The notes beneath the pieces are model-generated. The model saw only the letters and a program-made list of their open reading frames with translations, was not told the origin of the DNA and searched no databases. A stretch of DNA of 64,000 nucleotides from positions 749,854 to 813,853 of the forward strand of contig JAINUG010000218.1 of NCBI GenBank assembly GCA_029706075.1, given 5' to 3'. The first letter of the stretch is position 1. Every line of letters starts with the position of its first letter. Both the position numbers and the translations under genes were made by a program. Positions 53,835 through 64,000 of the stretch are shown here, piece after piece. The DNA comes from Aldrovandia affinis (Eukaryota > Chordata > Actinopteri > Notacanthiformes > Halosauridae).

Positions 53835-54465
53835 ATGGAAAAATCACATACATTTCTCATATAAATGTCCAAAACACACATGCACATATGTGATCACATG
53901 TGACAATATTGCTCTCCCTGTTCAGTTTCTATCTTGCTTACTACATTTTTAGTGTGGCTATCTTTCAGCTAACAATCAAGGTCAATGTCACTGTTTGGTT
54001 TTGTCCTGCTTCCCTGCCTGGAGGTAAGTGTGGCTGTAGCTCCTGTAACAGCTGTCTTACAGTGAAATATTATTGAGATTTGTTACTTACATTCCAACAT
54101 TTGCACTGCCCACAATTTCTAAGTCACCTTTACATTTTTGCTACTGTGTTTTCATCAACTCTCAAGTGTGTACAGCCACTGTTAACAATAACAATATTGG
54201 CCAAGTAAAACAAATAATACTAATAAAGAAATAAAATCACAAATCGTATTAAGGAGCTCCAACTTCTTATCAATAACATTGCAGGATTCATTGGAATCAA
54301 CTATACACATTAGTTTAAACAGCATTATTTTTGCACTTTGTTTTGTGTTTGTAGATAATGTATCCTTGACACCAATCCAAATTACAACATTGATTGACTT
54401 GATAATTGCAAGTGATAATTACAACACAGCATGTGTATTTTCTCATTAAAATGATAAATCATAAT
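53835..54465. other. non-coding stretch, no gene seen
   Basis: AT-rich, nothing recognised. Confidence 0.35.
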
Positions 54466-54471
54466 GTATCT

Positions 54472-54618
54472 ATATATGCTATTTATCAGATTTTATCCAA
54501 AGCGACTTACAGTAGTGAATGCATACATTTTTCAGTATATGTGGTCCCAGTGGGAATTGAACCCACAACCTAAGCATTGCCAGCGCCATGCTCTACCTAC
54601 TGAGCCACACAGGACCAC
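54472..54618 (-). mobile_element. V-type SINE, same subfamily as 3421 copy
   Basis: Minus strand: CCTGTGTGGCTCAGTAGGTA (A-box region), GGTTGTGGGTTCAATTCCCA (B box GGTTCAATTCC), ACCACATATACTGAAAAATG linker and CTGTAAGTCGCTTTGGATAA core. TATCT flanks it at 54467-54471 and 54619-54623. It lacks the last GCGTCTGCTAAATG part of the core in intact form. Confidence 0.88.
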
Positions 54619-54826
54619 TATCTGAAATTACTGATCAGCAAACACAATATTCCTGTGAAGTCCTGTTCCCTGAACAATTCTATCTGACTGTTCTTTGCAC
54701 CATATACAAATAAGACTTGACTATTGTGACTATTATAGGTAAACAAAGCAAAGGAATCCAAGTTAAACAACTCTTGAATTGTAAGGACAGGAAATGGCAG
54801 TTAGGCCACTTCCTAATAATTAATTA

Positions 54827-55512
54827 TTCATTCATTCATTCACATCTGTGATGACTTGATGAGCTTCATCCAGCATTCCCTGTTAAGCATTGCATTGCGA
54901 AGAGACAATCCGCACAGTCCTGTCTCCATTTCGATGGACGATTTAAAGGTGACGTTAGGTGACGGGAGAGTCTTCCAAAGGAGGACACGACTGGCTGGAT
55001 GGATATGTCCGGCTAGGAAGAGGGTCTGATGACACTTGAGATGGAGGGAGGGCGTAGAGGGCGGAGTTTGGAAGGTGGTCCTGCCAGGAAACATTCTGGA
55101 CAGCACGCAACATCCGTGTGTAGGTACCATCGATGGACTTAGTGATCTTGCTGGTGAGGGCCCAAGACTCACACCCATAGAGGAGAATGGACTCCACGGA
55201 TGTTTTAAAGATGTTAATTTTTGAGCTTTTACGGATTGCAGATTGCCAAACATTCCTCAATGAGTGGAGAGCAGACCAAGCTTGAGCCTTCCTACATTCA
55301 ACATCGTGGGTCGAGTTTGTGTAGGAGCCCAGGTATTTGAAGTCATCAACTTTGTCGATCTTACTGCTATCAAGCGCTATGATGTCGCCAGCAGTGGAGG
55401 GATTGAGGTGAATGTACTTAGTTTTCTTTGCATTAAGAGAGAGACCAATGGACTTGCAATTATTATGATACATAATATATAATAAATATAATGATCTAAT
55501 TTCATTTTTCAT
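54827..55512 (-). mobile_element. non-LTR retrotransposon 3' end with (GAAT)n tail
   Basis: A minus-strand ORF2 C-terminus followed by a short tail of GAAT units (ATTC on the plus strand at about 54827-54840). 5' truncated at about 55490. The group looks like RTE/jockey-type thumb and C-terminal region, clade not settled. Confidence 0.75.
54880..55490 (-). pseudogene. LINE ORF2: RT thumb and C-terminal domain
   Basis: The reverse transcriptase part following the YxDD motif of a LINE. CKSIGLSLNAKKTKYIHLNP opens the fragment (GLxxNxxKTK motif). KVDDFKYLGSYTNS is the FKYLG motif, then CRKAQAWSALHSLRNVWQ and SSKINIFKTSVESILLYGCE SW with the conserved LLYGCE-W. TYTRMLRAVQNVSWQDHLPN (RMLRA..W-D---N) follows. 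After about residue 145 the frame shifts; the continuation FLAGHIHPAS lies in another frame near 55000. The fingers and palm with the catalytic Asp pair, and the endonuclease, are missing. It cannot encode active enzyme. Orientation and tail agree with insertion on the minus strand. Confidence 0.8.
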
Positions 55513-55519
55513 AATGATA

Positions 55520-55980
55520 GGAGTGGAGCCTAAGCTCTACTGATGTACCTAGTACATGAAGAATGTTTTATTGAAAAGCTAATTATGTATTTTCCTGTTG
55601 GAATAAGAGAGCATAACTGAGTGATTAAGCTAGATCTACAAACAAAGAAAGAATTCTAACTAAAACAAGAGTGGCCCCTCAGGTGGTATGACTATAAATG
55701 AAAATTCAGTGCAAATGTTTGATGCACAGCCTATATGCCTGGTAGGCTGAATCAGCTTGCTCGGGCCGATTTATTGGAGAGTGCTTGGTAAGTCCCAACA
55801 AACACCTTCCCTGGGATTCACTTTCAAATGCACTTCTCCAGGAAACTTCAAATGAATCAAATTCGAATTTCATATTATAACATGCTTAAACATGCAGATC
55901 CTCTGTTGAGTGTGTTAAGTGAGAGACATTCAGTTCATAAGCAGTGGCTGATATCTATGAGTTTAGGTGGTAACTACTTT
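55520..55980. other. non-coding stretch, no gene seen
   Basis: Nothing recognised. Confidence 0.35.
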
Positions 55981-55984
55981 CCAA

Positions 55985-56095
55985 AGGGTGGCGCAACCAG
56001 TAAAGGCACTTTACTCTGGCCAGGAGTCCCACTCGGGGGTGGCAATTGGCTGTCCACCCTAGGGGAGGGGGAGGGAAACCTGGATGAGCTCGCCA
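55985..56095 (+). mobile_element. tRNA-Glu-like SINE family fragment
   Basis: GGCCAGGAGTCCCACTCGGG then GGTGGCAATTGGCTGTCCAC and AGGGGAGGGGGAGGGAAACC match the body of the 12.3 kb copy. The tRNA-like head is degraded (GGTGGCGCAACCAGTAAAGG) and the 3' domain is not found. Confidence 0.65.
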
Positions 56096-56099
56096 TATG

Positions 56100-57290
56100 C
56101 ACAGAAAGCTTCCCTGTGTATATCAGAATCATACAAGGGGGTGAGGGCATTACCAAAATGTTCCCAGCTCAGTTGACAAACAAATTAGAAACAGGCCAGT
56201 TCAGCCCTCTATCAAGCCCAGCCCCAAAGTCTGCCCCATTCAATAACACCCCCTTTTACTCCATATACTCCATACTCCAAGTCCTGTGCCAAAAAAATCC
56301 TTCCATGTCTCAAAATGGGCCCAACTCACTTGCAAAACAACAAAGGGCCTGACCAGCCTTGACTCATGACCTTTATGGTGGACAAAGGCATGGATGAGAC
56401 ATATATCAGAGAGCCAGCTCTTTGTGCATGGAGGATGAGAGAGGCTCATTAAAATGAAATGGCACTTCCTTCTCCCATTACTGACTCTCCCTAATTTAGA
56501 CCCACTAAATCAATTGGAATTCTTTTTCATTTTTAATCTCTCCACTGTTTTATATTAGTATACTGCATGAGAAAGAATCTGAAAGACCGCCAAACATAGT
56601 TTTGTGCCCAGCATGAATAATCAAACTCGTGATAGGAGACATGAGTCCAGACACAAGCTGCATTGTTTCAGACGTGCAGCAATGACAAGCCTTTTGTAAA
56701 AATCTGTTACTTATCATCCACAAGATGGATAATTTTATCTACATAGTAGGCTGCAGATTGTTAATATTTTGCAACTACTTACCTTTCTCTATTGTTTTGC
56801 AAGAGTGGGAAAAAAATCTACTAACAAGAATAAAAAAGTAAAATGGCAGACAATACTGTTTCCCAATGTTGGAATATCTCAACAGTTCACAAATTGTTCC
56901 TCTTATCCAAGGCCAGATGTTCTAGAAGAGCGAGGTGAGGTCATATTTCTTGCGGAAGTTCACCAGGGTTCATAACCAAACTTTCAGAGCCTCATCCAAC
57001 CCCCTCAGCTCATAGCTGAAACACAGCCACGTTCATTCCCAAACAGTTTGTTATTATGGTTACAAGGAAAGTATGTTGCATCTATTTTTTTCCCAGCATG
57101 CCATCTTCCTCCCACTATCTCAGAAGTTTATGAATGTGGTGCCCTCTCTTGATCAAACTTAACCAATTGCAAATGTAATGCACAACAATTTAAATAATTC
57201 TCACTTACATGTTTTATGTTCCCCCCTTCCTGACTTGGCCTTTACCATACTTCACAAACTCCCCTTACTGCTGTTAGCTCTCTCCCTTTA
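56100..57290. other. non-coding stretch, no gene seen
   Basis: The frame 55828-56352 passes through the SINE fragment and has no domain, so it is not called. Otherwise nothing recognised. Confidence 0.35.
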
Positions 57291-57294
57291 GGTA

Positions 57295-57430
57295 TAGGTA
57301 ACTGCCCAAATAAAGGAAATACCAACATAAAGTGTCTCATCTTGTAAGTCGCTCTGGATAAGAGTGCCTGCTAAATGCTTCAAATGTCAAATGTAAATGT
57401 CTTAATAGGGCCAAAAAAATTGCCAAATGC
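57295..57430 (+). mobile_element. repeat fragment interrupted by a SINE tail
   Basis: GGTAACTGCCCAAATAAAGG then AAATACCAACATAAAGTGTC and, after the insertion, TTAATAGGGCCAAAA resemble a fish interspersed repeat that normally reads AAAGTGTCTTAATAGGGC without a break. The SINE piece 57338-57397 sits in the break. Confidence 0.5.
57338..57397 (+). mobile_element. V-SINE 3' core, 5' truncated, with TSD
   Basis: TTGTAAGTCGCTCTGGATAA, then GAGTGCCTGCTAAATGC and an AAATGTAAA tail. TGTCT flanks it at 57333-57337 and 57398-57402. Only the LINE-recognised 3' part was inserted. Confidence 0.75.
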
Positions 57431-57434
57431 TATG

Positions 57435-58700
57435 TTGGGGCTCAGCAAACAGGTTGAATTATTTACCCTCCAGAAGTGGGTATTGTGACTTTTAGCTCTG
57501 TTACTGTAGTATTTGGTTTCATGAGGTGCAGGAAAAAAATAGCAATCATATGCCATAAATTTAAGGTTTCAGAGAACATCATCCCACTGGTAATTACACA
57601 GTTCTGTAATGTGCAGTGTTCACAAACTGATTTACGGCCACAATAAGCGGAAATACACAAAATTCTAAAAGTCAAACCTTTCCTAAATATACATTACATA
57701 TACATATTTCCTAAAACTTTCCAATAAATATCCTAAAGACAACACACATTTATGTTTTCTTTCCACATCCTATTTGTTCATCCATTGCAATTTGAAACAC
57801 AACTGAGCCAGGCCAAAGGCTACCCCTGAAATACAGTATATGGAGTGGGACATTAGGCTTGTACACAATTAAGAGAAATCGTTCTGCTGGCAGCATTATT
57901 CTCTTAAATCTGTAAACCAGGACCATGTGACCAGACATAGTAGGCCAGACATATTTTTAGATTACTGATGAAAGAACGGCTAAAAAAAGAGACAATATGG
58001 TTCATGTAAACATAAACAAGCTTAAAACAAAAGTTCAGATGAAAAAAACGCTGGAAAAACTTGGAATGTAACAAAATTAAACTGCTGTGGGCTAATTGAG
58101 CACAAACCATTTTGTGTTACTATATCAGATGTAATAAAAATCTATCACTTTTCATTTCTGGTTCCTTGTTCTCTGGGGTGTACATTTCACAATGGCAGTT
58201 TATCAGAGGATAAACAGAGATGTTCCCTGCAGCAAATAACGATATAAATACTGAATACCTAACCATGGCACACACACAACCCACATCTGCAGCTTTAATC
58301 TCTATGACAGACTCTAAATATGAAAACCTAACATATATTTTTCTCATTGGAAGAAAAACATTAATATACCAAACCATTTTATTACTCTCCTTGAGAAAAC
58401 TGCAGCGCGACTTCACCAAACTTCCTGTAACCCAATCATAGCAAGGAGTGTGGCTACAGATGTAGCAGCTAATTTACAAGCACAGGACTGTTTAATTGTT
58501 TGTAATGTCTGATTTCTAATTGTTCACACAAAAAAACAATTCTAAGCCATTTGTAAAGGAACCATGTTTTTCAGCTAGATGTAAATACCCTAAGTACTAG
58601 GGTACTAAATACCAAAAAGTACCCAGGAACCAAGACAAACGAAGATAGCACAATATGTGGAGAGAATAGCGTTAAGATGCATGATTTAATGCCCCTGCTT
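57435..58700. other. non-coding stretch, no gene seen
   Basis: AT-rich, nothing recognised. Confidence 0.35.
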
Positions 58701-58707
58701 AAAGGTT

Positions 58708-58772
58708 GTACATTTACATTTTACATTTTAAGCATTTAGCAGACGCTCTTATCCAGAGCAACTTACAATATG
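58708..58772 (-). mobile_element. V-SINE 3' core, 5' truncated
   Basis: Minus strand TTGTAAGTTGCTCTGGATAA, GAGCGTCTGCTAAATGC and an AAATGTAAAATGTAAATGT-like tail. No tRNA head. Confidence 0.8.
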
Positions 58773-58774
58773 CG

Positions 58775-59900
58775 CATTAATACATGGTAGGAACAATCAT
58801 AGTTCGCGCAAGAGATCAGTGCAGTAATACAGCAATAAACATCGTTGAAGGCAGCTGCATATCATACCTATAACGCTGGAAAGGAAAAGGTTAGTAAATG
58901 TATTTTATTTGATTTTATACAAAATATTGAACAAGTAGGCAGTGGTGATGACAATCAAAAAGGTTGTTGGCGTGACGGGTGACGCTGTCAGCTTGCTTGC
59001 AGCTCTCGTGTTTGGTTTTGGTCTTGGATGCACCCACAGGTACTCTACTTGAAGGAAAGTACCACCAGGGCATAAATATCTGCAGCTGATGATCAGAATG
59101 CAGGACGTGTCTGTTTTCATACAGTGTCAGCCATGCCTGATTGCAGCCCCTCTCTGCGACACCCAGACACAACAGCAAGACCATGATTCACAGGCTCACG
59201 TTTCTTTTTATATCCAAAGGCACACTGTGTGCAATACCTCTGTTCTTTTCAGGAATCCTCAATACAAAATAAAAATGATATCCATCCATTGCTTTCAAGA
59301 GGAACTCAGACATGCCAACATATTGTGTGATAGTTTTTTCTATATAGACGATGCAGAATAGATATAAACAATAGGTTATGTAATGGCTTTTAGTACAATT
59401 TCTCCCAACATTTGAATTACAGTGGCAGTATGAAACAATAACAATAATAAAAACCCACTGAGAGCTGATTTCAGTGTTCTTGTTGGTTTCCTCTATTAAT
59501 CACAATTAAAAGATCATGCTGCTTTCCTATTGTCGCCATCGTTTCCGAGCAAGAAATTTCATATTTTCATTACCCTGATTGCCCTGTGCAATTTGGTCTA
59601 TTGGGTGGATGATAACATTTCTACAATAGCTGTAATGTTTGTCCTATGAGCATATTGTGAAGCTATTTTGCAGTCTAGAAAAGCTCCAAAATTAAATAAA
59701 TAAAAATTGCCTCTGCTTCGTCACAGGCTACAAATGGATTCACTGCCACTTTTAAAATATGAGGAAATTGATTGTCCTGGGGCTTTTTCTCATGCTTTTA
59801 ATATGGGCAAGAAAGTACAAGCTATTTAATAAATGGACATTTTGCCATGTAGTCCTCTTTAAATATTTGAACATTTAGCCACATTTGAGTTTTTTTCTGC
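58775..59900. other. non-coding stretch, no gene seen
   Basis: Nothing recognised; short frames only. Confidence 0.35.
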
Positions 59901-59904
59901 TACA

Positions 59905-60012
59905 AGTATCCACCCCCTAGCGACACTCCTGGCCTGAATCAAACCCCGGCCGCAGTGGGAAACCTGCATTCCAGTCCAATGCCATTACTGCTACGCCACC
60001 CGGGAGACCCTC
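59905..60012 (-). mobile_element. tRNA-Glu-like SINE family, head fragment
   Basis: Minus strand GGTCTCCCGGGTGGCGTAGC (A-box region) with B-box-like GGGGTTTGATTCAGG (about 59935-59949) and GGAGTGTCGCTAGGGGGTGG, corresponding to the head and first body part of the family. The rest of the body and the 3' domain are absent. Confidence 0.65.
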
Positions 60013-60014
60013 CT

Positions 60015-61325
60015 CCTCTGACCTTTTGATTGCTGAATTTTCTGTCACGTTTCAATGCTCTGTCTGTTGACCAGGAAGGAAGTTCACTCTGAATGGTTTG
60101 CTACATTTTGCAACACTCCTCGGGAGATGTTTCATCATGTGTGGTGGGGACGTTACCTCCACTAGATTGGTGGGGGGGGGTAACATATTGCAACACGTAT
60201 GTAATTGGCCACAGTATAAGGCCACACACAATCGCCCTCTCAGTCGCCATACCTGCAACCAGACGTTCAGTTCAGTCCTGTTTCCATTTTAAAACATAAA
60301 CATAACTTATGCTCTTGAATAGGCCCCAGGCATTCACATGGTGATTGACACGCCCCTGTGATTGACACTAGCGCAGCACTGCGTGGCCTGAAGAGTGCAA
60401 CGCTCTTGGCACAGGTGTACGTGGCGGTAGCATTGGCTCCACAAGCACAACAGGAAATTCCAAAACTGGCAATAAAAATGGAAAAAAATAGTAAAGGAAA
60501 GCACACTTCCTAAATCATAGTTTTCACACCTCAATCTATAGTGTGGAAATTTTCCAGAAGCAGGTCTTCCCACACTTTACAATCGTTAGCTTGTAAAATA
60601 ATCATTTTGAGAGCCATTCAGAACTACATTTATTCACCCTTGCTGCTTGAGACTGGATCAACCAGAATGCATGCCTTCCACTGTCAAAATATACTTACTA
60701 GTCAAAATGTAAATTCACCATTGTTCTGAGGGCCTACTAGATAAGGGCAGGGACATGAAGAGAAGCCTGATTGCAACCGCTACAATGCTTTACTATCCAC
60801 TAAAGCATAATCTACTATTAGTGTACGTGTGCGTGTGTGAGTATGCATTCGTGTCCATGTGTGTGTGCTTGTGTGTGTGTGCGTTCTCCCAGATAGATGT
60901 GTACAGGGAAAGTACACAGATGATTATAAGTTCTGACAGTTCTGAAGAAAAACTATATCCAAAATTAGAGAGGAAATACATCAAATCAACAAGTATCCAT
61001 TTTTCCAATTATTTACATCATCCTTATATTAGAGGAATATTCAAGCTTTAGACTAGATGCTAAATATCTTAATGCTTATTCCATAGCATAAGTGTCATTT
61101 AAACAGACACACACCATATGGGTGTCTTATACAAGCATGCATCTTTAACTAATTGACATTCTGTATGTGCTATAACATCTCTAATGACTTGGGCATATAG
61201 AAGATTGCACAATGTGTAATGCGAACTGATGCACGCCACCTAATCTGTTGATATTATTTGGTCTCGGTAATTAAAAAATCCATTATTATTCATTGTTTCA
61301 TTCTATGCTAATTTAACAGGAACTG
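60015..61325. other. non-coding stretch with TG-rich patch
   Basis: An imperfect TG run at 60820-60882 and a G9-11 run near 60170-60180. No exon or transposon end recognised. Confidence 0.4.
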
Positions 61326-61331
61326 GTGGAT

Positions 61332-61356
61332 GGGGGTGGGGGTGGGGTGCAAGGGG
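61332..61356 (+). other. possible G-quadruplex tract
   Basis: Four G-tracts of 4-5 bases with 1-, 1- and 5-base loops (GGGGGTGGGGGTGGGG then TGCAAGGGG) fit the intramolecular quadruplex pattern. There is no gene context. Confidence 0.5.
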
Positions 61357-61359
61357 AGA

Positions 61360-62100
61360 TGTGGGATACTTCAAATAAGTCTGACGTTATCCTGCTACTA
61401 TGATATTCCCCTCGGCTGGTTCATGAGTAATCAGTAATTGTCAACACAATATACGCCACAGCCATTTCCTTTTTCTGCATGACTGCATCATGACTGTAGG
61501 AACTGTCAACCTCAAAAATAATAATAATACAAAAGATCAAGAACAATTTTAGCTACATGTTGACTGATGATCAAACAACCACAGGAGACCTCCACAGCTT
61601 CCTATCAGGGCTGAGCAAAAGAAGCACATCCACAGCCATTAGCAACACAGCGTACACTACACTCTTTCTGCAAAAGCAGTCAATTGAATTTCCGCTGCAG
61701 TTTCATTTTGCTCACAACCTTCAATGCCCCTTGCTATCAAAGCAATAACTTGTACACATAATGAGTATGAAAGCCGGAACTGACTAAGATATTCCGTCAC
61801 GGCCTTGTTTGTGTAGCAATTATTCATCAAGGCAATAAAACTCACCACGACAATGGCCTTGCTGTGCCAAATGGATTAGGTGTCAGTTGTGAGCGGGCCA
61901 TGCAAAGTGACTGAACTCCTCTAATGAGGGAGAAGACTAGTTCACCGGGAATTTTAAACAGCCTTTTTGCAGTTCTTCAAGCTCTCATTCTTTCCTGACG
62001 AATTCTGAAGGAAACATGTTATTCCCTAACGTTCCCGGACTATGTTTTCATTCGCAAATTACTATAATTTCATCGTGTTCCTTGGATGGAAAAAATTACC
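61360..62100. other. non-coding stretch, no gene seen
   Basis: Nothing recognised. Confidence 0.35.
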
Positions 62101-62589
62101 TAATCAGGTAGGGCTGACCCCATTTAGTCAACTGGTCGATTGATGGGCTGTTGGTCGACCGAGATTTGTTTTGGTCAAGCAGTCGCGCAAAAAAAAAATA
62201 ATAATAATAAAGAAAATTCTCCACGCAGCATGAGACACCTAGATTTGTGCCACAGTTTGGCGTGCTTGTCAGTAGAATAGGCTAATCCATTCTGGATGCT
62301 GCGGGTATGGCAGTGACAGTCCTTCACTCTTAAGGTAATAGTAGTGTTGTGAATAATTCTGCAAAACTAATAAAAGTAACATTTTATAATAAATGTGTTT
62401 TGCTAATTGTATGGTTTATATATTTATAACTAACATGCGTAACACCCCCTTTCATGTAGCCTATATTGTATCTGTCTTGTTTTAGGCACGTGAATGTGCA
62501 TTTTAATTGTAGCCTAGGATTTGCCTACAGTTAAGATTAGTGATATAGGCATACTTTAATTACTCATTTCGATATAACCTAAGAACATA

Positions 62590-62812
62590 ATGTCAAAGAA
62601 AAAATCTGGAGTATGGCAGCATTTCGTTTTAGTCGCGGACGATCCCAAAAAAGAGAAATGTAAACTTTGTAAGCGTTTTCCAAGGAAGGGGTGATTGTTA
62701 ATAAAACGAGGAGCAGCCTTTTGCCAAAAAATGTGGACAAGCTAGTGTTCCTGTTCCATGAAACGACTGGGGAAGTAGGCCATCGGATGGTCTCCGACTC
62801 GAGTAAGTTATT
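62590..62812 (+). pseudogene. hAT transposase remnant: BED finger start joined to C-terminal tail
   Basis: hAT transposases of the ZBED group bind DNA through an N-terminal BED zinc finger, and the C-terminal hAT segment mediates dimerisation. ATG 62590 opens MSKKKSGVWQHFVLVADD, then PKKEKCKLCK, the first half of a BED finger with its Cys pair. The finger's His pair and the whole RNase-H-like catalytic core are missing. After TGA 62692-62694 another frame reads VNKTRSSLLPKNVDKLVFLF (about 62696-62755), matching the last residues of ZBED-type hAT proteins (R-L-P-NVD-LVFL). One deletion therefore joins codon 30 or so to the extreme C-terminus. No active enzyme is possible. A 34-residue peptide could be made, but its half finger would not bind zinc normally. 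Confidence 0.82.
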
Positions 62813-62924
62813 TTCGATAGGTTGTAGCCACTATATTATATAGTTCAGCTTTAGGCTACAATTTAAGACATTAGGCTGTGTGATCATTCGTTTGTTAGCC
62901 TATTTTTTTGCAAAATATATTTTA

Positions 62925-62962
62925 AATCCCAATGAGACCAACCTGGTTAATTAAATAAAACA
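62925..62962 (+). mobile_element. L2 3' end stub inside the hAT element
   Basis: AAATCCCAATGAGACCAACC then TGGTTAATTAAATAAAAC resembles the L2 ending at 21068-21110 (AATCTCGATGAGACTTCCTGG, TTAAATAAA). It is a very short 3' stub; chance similarity is possible but unlikely at this length. Confidence 0.5.
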
Positions 62963-63323
62963 TAGCCTACACATTAGAATGTGTTATGGTTGTGGTCAAA
63001 TAAAAGCATCAGCCTATTATGTGGCTATACCCCAACTTCACAAGCGCACCGGCAGAATCTGCAAGGGCAGCATGGAGAGGAGCCTCGGAATGGAGAAGTT
63101 TTTTTCTCTTTCAGGTAATCTTTAACTCCGGCTCCATAAAGTCATTAGCCTGTTACTCATTTGTGTCATTCACTTAAGAAAGCTAAAGTTATAAAACATC
63201 AGACAAGCACAGTGTGCATATAGTTGTATTTATTAAAACAAATAGGGTGTGTCATATCGGAAAAAACGGACGACTGTTGGTCGACCAAGATTTGTTTTAG
63301 TCGGGGACAGCCCTATAATCAGG

Positions 63324-64000
63324 TTTGTTCGGCAAGTTGATATGTATGTTACTACATAAGACAAGCGCAATGAATTAATTCAATTTTCCAAATAACAAAA
63401 ATGTGAAGAACTGCATTCTGCAATCCATTCTGAGAAAACAGATCTGATAAACATTTTGAACCGTTGACCATTTTCCATTGTTGTCACCAGTTGATCACAT
63501 GGAAAAAAACTCCAATCCCCATGTCTCGGCAACCTAAGTATTATATTTACCTCCTGTCTCTAAATTAGGCCACAGTAAAAATGTAATCAGGCCCTTAATC
63601 TCTATTTCAGCACCACCCTGCATTTAATCCTGGTGGCCAATGCATTTTCTGGCTCGAAAATAAGGTCACAGTCTATCTTCATATGAAAAATCATTTATAA
63701 TTCACGAACACCTGGACAAGGCATCCCTAGGCAGGCTTCTGTTAATTTATTTTACGGGTGCATCTAATCAAACGAGGACAAAATGTGCCTTACAGAGGTC
63801 AACGATTACACGGATGAAACAAAATATCATTCATACAATGTCGGTGTGCTCACAGTTTAAGTCTAAACGGACAAATAAACCAAGACTGATTTTATATTCT
63901 TCATATTTCAGAAACCTTGCATGTAGCTTTGATGGCATCTGCCTTTTTTATGACAGGTAGTCCTTTGTGCTCCACACTGTTAGCTTTAGTACAAAAAAGG
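63324..64000. other. non-coding stretch to window end
   Basis: Nothing recognised, apart from a half RE1-like TTCAGCACC at 63608-63616. Confidence 0.35.

Larger units (their letters stand above)
62109..63315 (+). mobile_element. hAT transposon (BED-finger type), internally deleted
   Basis: The ends TAGGGCTGACCCC and, read outward, TAGGGCTGTCCCCGACTAAA are inverted. The 8-bp TAATCAGG is duplicated exactly at 62101-62108 and 63316-63323. The subterminal TTGGTCGACC motif is repeated at both sides (about 62151-62160 and 63278-63287). At 1207 bp it is far shorter than autonomous elements of this kind, and only the two ends of the transposase gene survive. Confidence 0.92.

Noticed and set aside
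55828-56352. 174-residue plus-strand frame
   Set aside because: Crosses a SINE fragment, lacks domains and is therefore chance.
63608-63625. RE1/NRSF silencer site
   Set aside because: Only the left half-site TTCAGCACC fits; the right half does not.

Overview
The window looks like ray-finned fish (teleost-type) nuclear DNA. It is AT-rich and intron/intergenic-like. Its contents are typical of fish genomes: five different Tc1/mariner families, PIF/Harbinger, piggyBac and hAT DNA transposons, L2-, RTE/Rex3- and other non-LTR retrotransposon pieces, a solo LTR, several tRNA-derived SINE families (including V-SINEs with the conserved 3' core) and dinucleotide microsatellites. I cannot name the species. 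I recognise no intact host protein-coding exon, no functional tRNA or rRNA gene and no CRISPR array. Every recognisable protein segment is a transposon or retrotransposon relic, or a Myb/SANT-type gene of Harbinger origin.

Layout. 1-785: 3' part of a Tc1 element. 1-12 kb: mostly non-coding DNA with a perfect CTCF-core match (1291), a CA run and degenerate minisatellite (1.9-2.2 kb), an ATC-rich tract split by a V-SINE (3.4 kb), a LINE-tail-like block with a perfect DR1 nuclear-receptor motif (5.0-5.6 kb), and SINEs at 6.7, 8.3, 9.0, 10.1 and 10.9 kb. 12.3-12.7 kb: a young, complete tRNA-Glu-like SINE with exact target duplications and a second CTCF-core match. 13.1-14.1 kb: internally deleted Tc1. 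15.5 kb: long (CT)n. 17.3-24.6 kb: a dense mosaic in which Harbinger arms, a reverse-transcriptase fragment, a hAT MITE and a nearly full RT-coding L2 are nested and duplicated around a 100-N gap; it ends with a two-gene Harbinger (Myb-like plus transposase). 25-26.5 kb: near full-length Tc1 and a SINE.

28.6-37 kb: a CpG-dense patch, an LTR-like block, two internally deleted piggyBac elements (29.8-31.3 and 34.4-36.2 kb; the second sits inside a Myb/SANT-like gene), a 521-bp Harbinger-type MITE and a V-SINE. 37-48 kb: quiet DNA with several diverged tandem duplications, a 144-bp hAT MITE, a hairpin MITE and an L2 remnant. 48.3-55.5 kb: Tc1 remnant, 1121-bp solo LTR, Rex3 3' end, a Tc1 element with an internal inversion, a MITE half, a V-SINE and a LINE C-terminus. 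55.5-64 kb: SINE pieces, a G-rich tract and a 1207-bp hAT deletion derivative that keeps only the start of a BED finger and the C-terminal tail.

No operon-like gene cooperation is present. The functional links are between elements: Harbinger Myb-like and transposase genes act as a pair in that family, SINEs depend on LINE machinery, and the deletion derivatives depend on full-length relatives elsewhere. The most interesting signals are a compensated palindrome next to both piggyBac ends, two unrelated deletion derivatives that keep terminal protein segments but lose the catalytic core, a young SINE carrying a CTCF-type motif, a foldback junction in the Harbinger mosaic, and a Tc1 segment flipped between 13-bp inverted repeats.
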